Assembly (NCBI GenBank): GCA_902798605.1
Contig: CADBXH010000076.1
Span: 1-12,627 of the forward strand
Source: an uncultured Ruminococcus sp.
GTDB lineage: Bacteria > Bacillota_A > Clostridia > Oscillospirales > Acutalibacteraceae
Length of the DNA: 12,627 nt
Direction: 5' to 3'
In this document: positions 7,041 through 12,627 of the stretch, one piece after another
How positions within the stretch are numbered: position 1 is the first letter of the stretch
Layout: the number at the start of each line of letters is the position of its first letter
Position numbers and translations under genes: made by a program
Notes under the pieces: model-generated
Database searches by the model: none
The model's input: the letters and a program-made list of their open reading frames with translations, nothing else
Told to the model about the DNA's origin: nothing

Positions 7041-7277
7041 GTGACTATTATCAGAATCGAGGTAAAAGAAAAGCCTAAGCTGGTTTTGTTTTATCTGAAT
7101 CAAAAAGAATCCGCCGACGGAAAATTAATGAAAGAAATCGAGGACAGCATGCAAGTCTTGAAAAATCTTTCCTTTCTTTCTGTTGTGGTGGAATCAGGCG
7201 AGGACGATTTGGCGGACAGTCTTTACTGTCTGCTGAAACAAAACCGCAAGGCTGCCGCCGAAAAACTCTCGGCGTAA
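7041..7277 (+). CDS. Small element-borne protein of unknown function
   Basis: This 78-residue protein belongs to no family I recognise. It has an N-terminal strand-like part (RIEVKEKPKLVLFYL), a helix, a hydrophobic strand (LSFLSVVVESG) and a basic helical C-terminus (CLLKQNRKAAAEKLSA), suggesting a compact alpha/beta fold. The start is uncertain. GTG 7041 is the only usual start codon in frame but has only a distant AAGGAA upstream. GAGGTGA at 7038-7044 would instead be ideally spaced for the in-frame ATC at 7050, where one base change would give an ATG. It lies between the RHH-like gene and the recombinase, and a hairpin follows its stop immediately. It may take part in excision or its control, by position only. 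Confidence 0.75.
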   Translation: MTIIRIEVKEKPKLVLFYLNQKESADGKLMKEIEDSMQVLKNLSFLSVVVESGEDDLADSLYCLLKQNRKAAAEKLSA

Positions 7278-7300
7278 AATCGGGCGCAAGCCGCCCGATT
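7278..7300. terminator. 9-bp GC-rich hairpin after the small gene
   Basis: AATCGGGCG (7278-7286) pairs perfectly with CGCCCGATT (7292-7300) over a 5-base loop, starting directly after the stop codon. The following sequence ACATACCATTATTT is only weakly T-rich, so termination may be partial. It separates the small gene from the recombinase, which has its own candidate promoter. Confidence 0.55.
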
Positions 7301-7330
7301 ACATACCATTATTTACCTGCGATTATTGTC

Positions 7331-7359
7331 TGGATATTCAAAAAACTGTGTGATACAAT
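7331..7359 (+). promoter_or_regulatory. Candidate promoter of the serine recombinase
   Basis: TACAAT at 7354-7359, preceded by TG at 7351-7352, forms an extended -10. A weak TGGATA (7331-7336) lies 17 bases upstream. It is about 30 bases from the recombinase ATG, whose ribosome-binding site GGAG is at 7378-7381. The flanking AAAAACTGTGTG (7341-7352) resembles AAAAACTGTGCG at 6460-6471, upstream of the RHH-like gene. Confidence 0.5.
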
Positions 7360-7389
7360 GTTGTCAATAAACGCATCGGAGTTGATAGG

Positions 7390-9195
7390 ATGACTGAAAA
7401 ATTCTATATTGCCGCCTACTGCCGTATCTCAGTAGACGATGAGCTGAACAAGGAAAATACCTCGATTGAAAACCAAAAGGCTATCATTGAGGACTATGTT
7501 AAAACCAACTTCCCAAACTCGGAGCTCGACTTCTACGAGGACAGGGACAAGAGCGGCTATACCTTTGAACAGCGCGAGGGCTACCAAAAAATGCGGCGCA
7601 AGCTGTTCCGTAATCAATACGACATTCTGATAATCAAAGACCTCTCGCGCTTCTCCCGAAGAAACGGAGCGGGCTTGGTAGAACTGGAAGCCCTGCGCGA
7701 CGAGGGGATACGCATCATTGCCATCGGCGACAACATCGATTACCCCACCAATGACGACTGGCTGCGGATACAAATCTACTTTTTGATGAACGAGATGCCC
7801 GTCACTGACACCTCCAAAAAGGTGCGCAACGTCATCAAACGGCGGCAACAGGACGGCAAATGGATCTGCTCTGTCCCCTACGGCTATGTGATCACCAACT
7901 CCAAAACGATGGCGTTTGAGATCGAACCGACCGAGGCTGTCGTTGTGCGAAAGGTATATGAGCTGTACAATCAGGGCTGGGGCTACAAGCGGATCGCCAA
8001 CTACCTCACCGACCAACATATCCCTACGCCGAGAATGAACGAACGCGCACGAAAGGAAGCCCGCGGCGAGGAATGTCACCTCAAAGCAAAACCGCAGTGG
8101 AGCATCGCGACGATTCAGGGGATATTAACAAACGATTTCTACATCGGCACACTGCGGCAGGGAAAATACACGCGCAAGAAAATCAACGGAAAGGACATCA
8201 AGCGCGACGAAAGCGATCACATCATCTTCCTTAAAAATCACGAACCGATCATCGACTACCGCGTATATGCGACCGCGCAAAACGCCATGCAGGAGCGCAC
8301 GCGCAACAACTACCGCGGCACCAGGATATACACCAACGCTTACTCCGGCTTGATGGTGTGCGGCGACTGCGGCAGTCCGATGTTCCCGATGAGCAGGAGC
8401 GACCTCAAAGAAGCCTACCGCTGCGGAGAATACCACAAGCGCGGACTTAAGGGCTGCACCAGCCACCACATCCGTGTGGACACGCTCGACGCGATCGTGA
8501 AAGCGTATTTGCAAATGGTGCGCGACACCTCCTCGAAAATGATAGAAAATTTACAACAAACGATAGCCGAGGAAGAAAAGCAGATCCAAACCACCAACAA
8601 TACGCTCGAACAGCTTGAAGAAATGATCGACGACACCAAGGCAGAAAAAAAGGCTCTCATGCGGCAATGCGCGAGAGACATTGCCCGAAAGCCCGAACGT
8701 GAAAAAGATATACAAGAAACATACGATGAATTGATCACGGAGTGCGACGAGCGGATCGAGGGCTTGGAAAACCAAATCAAGCTGACCTACGACAAGCACA
8801 ACACCGTTGTCAGCGCGAACCGCACGGCACAGCTTGCGATAGATCTGTTCGACGAGATACTGAACAAAGAAAAATTGGAGAAAAACGACCTTGAACTGCT
8901 GATCGAAAAGATAACGGTTTACGAAGACCACATCCACATCAAGCTGAAAGACGACATCGACCGCATCCTGCACATCGGCAACGCCGATCTCGAAAAAGAG
9001 CAAAATCAGCAAAGCAAAAACACAAGAGATAAGAAGTTTGCTGTCAACATTGTCAGTGACGGAGACCCGCTGGAGATTTATACGGCGACCGACGGAGAGG
9101 TTATTTTTAAGAAATACTCGCCTGTGGGCGAGCTGTCGGAATTTGCAGGGCAGTACGCCGACTGTCGGAATTTGCAGGGCAGTACGCCGACGTGA
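7390..9195 (+). CDS. Large serine recombinase, C-terminus fused to a SpoVT segment
   Basis: This 601-residue protein cuts and rejoins attachment sites to insert and excise the element. The N-terminal resolvase domain has YCRIS with nucleophile Ser14 and Arg12, and DLSRFSRR with Arg87 and Arg90. A recombinase domain (~160-300) follows. The zinc ribbon has Cys324, Cys327, Cys345 and Cys356. A coiled coil (~380-470) and a DUF4368-like tail come last. Element coding ends near residue 556. Residues ~557-591 (GDPLEIYTATDGEV onward) are the body of SpoVT, so the frame runs across the integration junction into host DNA. A 29-bp tandem duplication then shifts the frame and adds ten unrelated residues before the stop. 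In the excised circle the protein would have a different C-terminus. Start ATG 7390 has GGAG 8 bases upstream. Confidence 0.96.
   Translation: MTEKFYIAAYCRISVDDELNKENTSIENQKAIIEDYVKTNFPNSELDFYEDRDKSGYTFEQREGYQKMRRKLFRNQYDILIIKDLSRFSRRNGAGLVELEALRDEGIRIIAIGDNIDYPTNDDWLRIQIYFLMNEMPVTDTSKKVRNVIKRRQQDGKWICSVPYGYVITNSKTMAFEIEPTEAVVVRKVYELYNQGWGYKRIANYLTDQHIPTPRMNERARKEARGEECHLKAKPQWSIATIQGILTNDFYIGTLRQGKYTRKKINGKDIKRDESDHIIFLKNHEPIIDYRVYATAQNAMQERTRNNYRGTRIYTNAYSGLMVCGDCGSPMFPMSRSDLKEAYRCGEYHKRGLKGCTSHHIRVDTLDAIVKAYLQMVRDTSSKMIENLQQTIAEEEKQIQTTNNTLEQLEEMIDDTKAEKKALMRQCARDIARKPEREKDIQETYDELITECDERIEGLENQIKLTYDKHNTVVSANRTAQLAIDLFDEILNKEKLEKNDLELLIEKITVYEDHIHIKLKDDIDRILHIGNADLEKEQNQQSKNTRDKKFAVNIVSDGDPLEIYTATDGEVIFKKYSPVGELSEFAGQYADCRNLQGSTPT
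9055..9070. other. Attachment-site junction (attR/attL) within spoVT
   Basis: To the left the sequence is recombinase tail with no SpoVT similarity. From about GAC GGA GAC CCG (9058-9069), encoding DGDP where SpoVT has REGDP, it follows SpoVT without a break. The crossover is therefore placed within roughly 9055-9070. The exact 2-base core cannot be set without the other element end or an unoccupied site. Confidence 0.6.
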
Positions 9196-9542
9196 TCGCG
9201 CGGATAAGCTCGCTGCCGACTTTGATCTGCGACACCGACCATGTTATCGCGGCGGCGGGAGTTTCTAAGCGCGAATTTCTTGAGCGCAGGATAAGCCCCG
9301 TGCTCGAGAACCTAATGGACAACCGCAAGAGCTACTCGGCGACCGAGCGCACGCTCAACAACGTTCAGCCGATCGAGGGTATCGATCAAAACGCGGCGGT
9401 GATCTACCCGATCATCGCGTCAGGCGACGTTATGGGAGCTGTGGTAATGCTCAGCGGCGACAGCGTAAAAGTCCCCTCCGCCCCCGAGATAAAGCTCGCG
9501 CAGTCCGCGGCGGCGTTCTTGGGCAAGCAGATGGAAAACTGA
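9058..9542 (+). pseudogene. spoVT: spoVT 3' remnant (SpoVT C-terminal domain), interrupted and frameshifted
   Basis: SpoVT is a sporulation regulator of Bacilli and Clostridia with an N-terminal AbrB-like DNA-binding domain and a C-terminal GAF-like domain. Here the remnant begins inside the DNA-binding domain (GDPLEIYTATDGEVIFKKYS) and runs to the natural C-terminus (AAAFLGKQMEN). The AbrB start is missing and is expected at the other end of the element. The 29-bp duplication divides what is left into two frames: 9058-9161 in the recombinase frame and 9162-9542 in the next. A GTG at 9192 could start a 116-residue piece holding only the C-terminal domain (VIARISSLPTLICDTDHV onward), but it has no convincing ribosome-binding site. 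A strong terminator follows. The gene is probably non-functional; excision alone would restore the AbrB part but not the frame. Confidence 0.9.
9133..9190 (+). repeat. Perfect 29-bp tandem duplication in the spoVT remnant
   Basis: The 29 bases at 9133-9161 are repeated exactly at 9162-9190 with nothing between. Both copies encode LSEFAGQYA when read in the SpoVT frame. Because 29 is not a multiple of three, the second copy shifts the frame. Removing one copy would join the recombinase-SpoVT frame directly to the SpoVT C-terminal domain. Confidence 0.97.
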
Positions 9543-11807
9543 GCAACGCAAATTGATGTATAAAACCGCTGTGCAGGCAGATAACGCCACACAGCGGTTT
9601 TTATTTGTGAGGAAGTTTTCGACGGTCTGCTCGGCGGCGTGCTTGATTATGTACAGCGCGTCGTCGGGATATTTCTCGATCAGCTCGTCGAGGATCTCGC
9701 GCTTGCTGCTGTCCTCGAACAGATCCTCACCCATATCGAAAAGATCGTCGTATTCGTTGTAGCGGTCTTGATATTTTAATTTTTCAATCTGTCCAGCTGC
9801 TGTAAAAGTTGCTGTTCCGTTGGATTTGTCGACAAAATCTGCTCTACTTTTCGTAAATGTTCCACCGATGTGATTGTATCTGCCAGTTTTACCATTGTAT
9901 CTCCTGAGAAAGAATCCGAACTCTTCAGCATAAGGTCTGAGTATTCTGTCAAGTATTTTCTGTCTATCATAACCCTTATCCTCCATTTTCTCAATGTAAT
10001 TTGCAATAGTTCTTGCCTCGGGTGTATTATTCGATAAACCGCCTATTGCATATATTTTCTCGATAGAATTATCTTCAAAGGAACTGTCATATATAATAAA
10101 TTTGTAATCATATATGTTTCCTTCCTCGCATTCAACAAGCATAGAATTATCACTAATTCTTAACCCTGCGTCATTGCCTGTTTTCATAGCATTATTATAC
10201 TTTGCCCACTCCGCACCTGTCAAGGCATTTGAAAAACGATCCGAATACCTTATATCCTCCTTCTCCTCGTTGAACCTCTCGGAGAGCGGGATCACCTTGC
10301 CGTCGTCGTCATAGGTCACGGGATCGGCAGATTTGATTTGGGAGGATTTGCGAATAACAAAGGACGCGCCGCGACTGACAGGCTTTCCGTTAACAAGGTC
10401 GCCGCCTTCATTAAGGATAATTCCGTCATAATCAAGGTTGTTTTCCTCGATTATTTCAGACAGATCATAGCCGTCCGTCCAGTCAGGCAGTCCGTTATCG
10501 GTCAATTCGCTCATACCGTACTCGCTGCGATACTGTTCAAATATGGCTCTATCATCAGCGTTTCGCGTATCAAACATCCTGCTTGACTTAACAAATACAT
10601 CATATAAGCCCTTGCCGGTTTCGCGCTGCGTGTACCTTTCAGCGTACGGCTTGTTTTTAGTGAAGTATTGCCAATCCTTAAACACAGTAAACCCGCCGCC
10701 TGATTTTGCGCCGTGATACAAGTGCATATCATACCCCGCCGCCTTTGCCGCCTCGTCGACCATTTTCTGAGCGGTTGACATATCGCCGCTCTGCACAGCT
10801 GATATATAATCAGAATCAGATTGAGATGAAAAATTATTATTTGATGTATTGCTTTTTGAGGTGGACTGTGTTATACTATTAGTAGAAGTTTGACCTACCC
10901 TCGCTTTGGGCGTATGGGCTGCGGATTGATTCAGCAGCAGGGTTTTGGCAAACTTCTTTTTTGTGTAATCACCTTTTTCCATATAAATGGTTTGTAGTTT
11001 AAGGCTTCTTTTTCCGTTAGAAATAAGATCAAACGTTTCAACAGTTCCATCTGCAAAAGTTTTCTTAAACAATAACGCAGGCGTTTTTTGATTATAACTA
11101 TCATAATAATAATCAAAACTTACACTGTCGTTTTCGATAATGGTATCCGGAAGCCTGTCTAAGTAATCTATAATATCTTGACGAGTTAATGCTGTTTTAC
11201 CTTCATTAATATGTCGTATACTGTCGAATGTAGCAGCGATAGAGAAAGCACGCCCTTTTTTAAATAACTTCCCGTTTAGTTCTGTTGGAATATTCGGCAC
11301 TGCGTTTTCAATATCAGAAAGGACGCTATAAGGCAATACCCCAAAATACGCCGTTGCCTTAGCTTTTGGTTCATCAAACGCCCTATTTACAACATCAACA
11401 AGTTTATCATAGCTATCTACAACTACATCACCGCGAGAATTAAATATAGAAATCATCTCATCACTATATTTTTGCAACACATCATTTGCCATTCCGCTGA
11501 TAGTGTTTCTAAATGAGTATCTATTGTTCCCGCTCTCCTTATTCTCCGCCCTGATACCTTGAGCGACGGCTTCATCCCAGAGCTCCTGTACACGGTTTTC
11601 GACCTTGCTCATAGCTTCCTGCAAAGCCTTGCCGTACTCGGTGCGGGCGTAGGTCGGGTTTTCCTTGAAGAATTGGCGGAGCTTTTCGATCGCGCGCTTG
11701 ACCGCGTTGATAAACTTCTCCGCGAGGGTCTTGTCGGCGTTGAACAGCTTTTCAAATACCTTGCTGTCGTAAAGATAAAGAAACAAAAAGCCGGCGTGAT
11801 CTCTCAC
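9420..11807 (-). CDS. C-terminal fragment of a phage/ICE polyvalent protein (PBECR-like nuclease plus ART-PolyVal-like modules), likely a relic
   Basis: The frame is open for 795 codons but appears truncated at both ends. Its first 'start' (GTG 11807) lies inside the ftsZ terminator stem with no ribosome-binding site, and protein-like sequence begins at DSKVFEKLF (residue 14). A possible internal start is ATG 11612, with AGGA just upstream. Residues ~20-85 are a helical segment common in polyvalent proteins. Residues ~155-300 resemble a PBECR (Barnase/EndoU/ColicinE5-RelE-like) nuclease. A Ser/Thr/Asn linker spans 306-335. Residues ~336-500 resemble ART-PolyVal (LYHGAKSGGGFTVF, then YDGIILNEGGD). 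An A+T-rich module lies between RYSDR (520-524) and KYQDR (678-682). After residue ~735 the frame reads antisense through the spoVT terminator and spoVT. Such proteins are injected or transferred by phages and plasmids to act on the recipient; these assignments are from motif memory. Expression is doubtful. Confidence 0.6.
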   Translation of the reverse strand: MRDHAGFLFLYLYDSKVFEKLFNADKTLAEKFINAVKRAIEKLRQFFKENPTYARTEYGKALQEAMSKVENRVQELWDEAVAQGIRAENKESGNNRYSFRNTISGMANDVLQKYSDEMISIFNSRGDVVVDSYDKLVDVVNRAFDEPKAKATAYFGVLPYSVLSDIENAVPNIPTELNGKLFKKGRAFSIAATFDSIRHINEGKTALTRQDIIDYLDRLPDTIIENDSVSFDYYYDSYNQKTPALLFKKTFADGTVETFDLISNGKRSLKLQTIYMEKGDYTKKKFAKTLLLNQSAAHTPKARVGQTSTNSITQSTSKSNTSNNNFSSQSDSDYISAVQSGDMSTAQKMVDEAAKAAGYDMHLYHGAKSGGGFTVFKDWQYFTKNKPYAERYTQRETGKGLYDVFVKSSRMFDTRNADDRAIFEQYRSEYGMSELTDNGLPDWTDGYDLSEIIEENNLDYDGIILNEGGDLVNGKPVSRGASFVIRKSSQIKSADPVTYDDDGKVIPLSERFNEEKEDIRYSDRFSNALTGAEWAKYNNAMKTGNDAGLRISDNSMLVECEEGNIYDYKFIIYDSSFEDNSIEKIYAIGGLSNNTPEARTIANYIEKMEDKGYDRQKILDRILRPYAEEFGFFLRRYNGKTGRYNHIGGTFTKSRADFVDKSNGTATFTAAGQIEKLKYQDRYNEYDDLFDMGEDLFEDSSKREILDELIEKYPDDALYIIKHAAEQTVENFLTNKNRCVALSACTAVLYINLRCSVFHLLAQERRRGLRELYLGGGGDFYAVAAEHYHSSHNVA
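9562..9608 (+). terminator. Intrinsic terminator of spoVT
   Basis: AAAACCGCTGTG (9562-9573) pairs perfectly with CACAGCGGTTTT (9590-9601). An inner GGC/GCC pair in the 16-base loop adds stability, and TTTTTATTT follows. It starts 20 bases after the spoVT stop. The A-rich left side would allow some bidirectional function. Confidence 0.9.
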
Positions 11808-11813
11808 GCCGGC
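11780..11813 (-). terminator. Intrinsic terminator of ftsZ
   Basis: A perfect 10-bp GC-rich stem (11790-11799 with 11804-11813) closes a 4-base loop and is followed on the minus strand by TTTTTGTTT. It begins 17 bases after the ftsZ stop. The plus strand has ATTTTATT after the stem, so it may act in both directions. Confidence 0.92.
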
Positions 11814-11829
11814 ATTTTATTGCTCGTTA

Positions 11830-12627
11830 TTATTTATTGAAGATCGACATAATGTCGTAGAATGTGTCGTCATCGTCGTCTGTTGTGTCCTTTGTAGCCT
11901 TTGAGGGCTCCTCTGCGGGAGTATTGTCAACGATAACATTGTCAAAATCGTTAGTAACGGGCTTTGAGGGAACACCGTCGCCGCCGAAGCCTGTGGCGAT
12001 AACGGTAACGCTCATCTCGTCGTTCATCTTGTCGTCGATAACAGCACCCCAGATGATGTTCGCGTCGTCGGATACCTTGTCCTTGATCATTGTTGACGCG
12101 GTGTCGATATCCTCGAGGCTTACGTCAGAGGAAGCTGTGATGTTGATGATAACGCCCTTTGCGCCGTCGATAGAAGTCTCGAGCAGCGGACTTGAGATAG
12201 CCTTTGTAGCGGCAACCTTAGCCTTGTCCTTACCCGAAGCCTTGCCCATACCCATATGAGCGTAGCCGGCGTCCTTCATTACCGAAGTAACGTCTGCAAA
12301 GTCGAGGTTTACAAGACCGGGAAGCAGGATGAGGTCTGAGATACTCTGAACACCCTGGCGGAGAACGTCGTCCGAGATCTCGAACGCGTTGAGCAGAGTG
12401 ATAGGCTCCTCGGAAACCTTCTTGAGTCCCTCGTTAGGAACGATGATAAGCGAGTCAACACAGGGAGTGAGCTCGGCAATGCCCTGCTCAGCCTGAGTCA
12501 TTCTCTTTTTACCCTCAAACGCGAAGGGCTTTGTAACAACGCCTACAGTGAGGATACCAAGCTCCTTGGCGATCTTTGCGATTACGGGAGCAGCGCCTGT
12601 ACCTGTGCCGCCGCCCATACCTGCGGT
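11830..12627 (-). CDS. ftsZ: Cell division protein FtsZ, C-terminal two thirds (5' end outside window)
   Basis: FtsZ is the tubulin-like GTPase that polymerises into the Z-ring at midcell. The visible 265 residues start just before the tubulin signature loop GGGTGTG, which binds GTP phosphates. They run through the GTPase domain and the C-terminal domain ([44 protein letters not shown]). The synergy-loop aspartates that activate the neighbouring subunit's GTPase are present in NLDFADV. The tail is a short linker, an acidic stretch (TTDDDDDTF) and a terminal peptide (YDIMSIFNK) that differs from the usual IP-F-R-type tip of many FtsZ proteins; it presumably binds FtsA/SepF-like partners. About 100 N-terminal residues lie beyond the window. 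A strong terminator follows the stop. Confidence 0.98.
   Translation of the reverse strand, partial: TAGMGGGTGTGAAPVIAKIAKELGILTVGVVTKPFAFEGKKRMTQAEQGIAELTPCVDSLIIVPNEGLKKVSEEPITLLNAFEISDDVLRQGVQSISDLILLPGLVNLDFADVTSVMKDAGYAHMGMGKASGKDKAKVAATKAISSPLLETSIDGAKGVIINITASSDVSLEDIDTASTMIKDKVSDDANIIWGAVIDDKMNDEMSVTVIATGFGGDGVPSKPVTNDFDNVIVDNTPAEEPSKATKDTTDDDDDTFYDIMSIFNK

Larger units (their letters stand above)
1..9063. mobile_element. Right-hand portion of an integrative element inserted in spoVT
   Basis: The serine recombinase lies at the very end and reads into an interrupted spoVT, which places the element/chromosome boundary at about 9058-9066. Everything to its left is then element DNA up to a left end outside the window. 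That includes the restriction-modification cargo, the cysteine-cluster and winged-helix genes, and the RHH-like and small backbone genes. No conjugation genes are visible here, so whether it is a full conjugative element, a mobilisable element or a non-mobile island cannot be told. The base composition is lower in G+C than the spoVT and ftsZ flanks, consistent with acquisition. Confidence 0.75.

Noticed and set aside
7429..8079. 216-codon minus-strand frame inside the recombinase gene
   Set aside because: It is antisense to the catalytic domain of a clear serine recombinase and shows only the Val/Leu-rich composition expected of a shadow frame.
9133..9190. The 29-bp repeats as the flanking direct repeats of the integrated element
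   Set aside because: The copies are adjacent with nothing between them and both are SpoVT coding sequence downstream of the junction; element att repeats should lie at opposite ends.
9038..9268. 76-codon plus-strand frame across the spoVT duplication
   Set aside because: It reads the recombinase tail and spoVT in a third frame; the product is Arg-rich and unlike either protein.
9562..9601. Inverted repeat as the terminal repeat of an insertion sequence
   Set aside because: The stem is followed by a T-run right after the spoVT stop and has no partner repeat; it is a normal intrinsic terminator.
1..12627. CRISPR arrays, tRNA or rRNA genes
   Set aside because: No regularly spaced repeats, cloverleaf-like sequences or rRNA segments were found; the element targets a protein gene rather than a tRNA.

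Overview
The window looks like a piece of a Gram-positive gut anaerobe of the Clostridia, most probably Oscillospiraceae/Ruminococcus. This is an inference from three things: an FtsZ with an acidic tail, a SpoVT remnant, and a gene set typical of clostridial integrative elements. The left ~9.06 kb is the right-hand end of an integrated mobile element. The right ~3.5 kb is chromosome, carrying ftsZ and a second, broken mobile-gene remnant. No tRNA, rRNA or CRISPR array was seen.

Region 1 (1-3997, + strand) is a restriction-modification cargo. In order it holds the 3' end of a C5-cytosine methyltransferase, an intrinsic terminator, a Sau3AI/MutH-type restriction endonuclease, an unrecognised 273-residue protein, and a complete second C5-cytosine methyltransferase. 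The last three genes abut with zero bases between stop and start codons. The two methyltransferases are paralogues that match even across the target-recognition region. The terminator between the first methyltransferase and the endonuclease suggests that nuclease expression depends on read-through.

Region 2 (3998-7360) is the control and backbone part of the element. A minus-strand gene for a protein with a C-terminal four-cysteine cluster (DUF6076-like) and a plus-strand winged-helix gene are fired from overlapping divergent promoters. Two copies of an 11-bp element containing the palindrome TTGTACAA lie around the minus-strand start. A ~365-bp non-coding stretch with hairpins and repeats follows, then a ribbon-helix-helix-like protein and a small 78-residue protein.

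Region 3 (7390-9542) is the integration end. A large serine recombinase reads in frame across the element/chromosome junction (~9058-9066) into the body of spoVT, so its last ~45 codons are host-derived or frameshifted. Just downstream, a perfect 29-bp tandem duplication shifts the frame and ends the recombinase ORF. It also separates it from the SpoVT C-terminal domain, which is open to 9542 and followed by a strong terminator. The 5' half of spoVT should lie at the other end of the element, outside the window.

Region 4 (9543-12627): ftsZ (minus strand, 5' end cut by the window edge) ends in a textbook terminator. Between the ftsZ and spoVT terminators lies a ~2.2-kb minus-strand open frame. 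It resembles the C-terminal half of a phage/ICE 'polyvalent' protein, with a PBECR-like nuclease module and an ADP-ribosyltransferase-like (ART-PolyVal) module. It begins inside one terminator and runs out through the other, so it is probably a doubly truncated relic.
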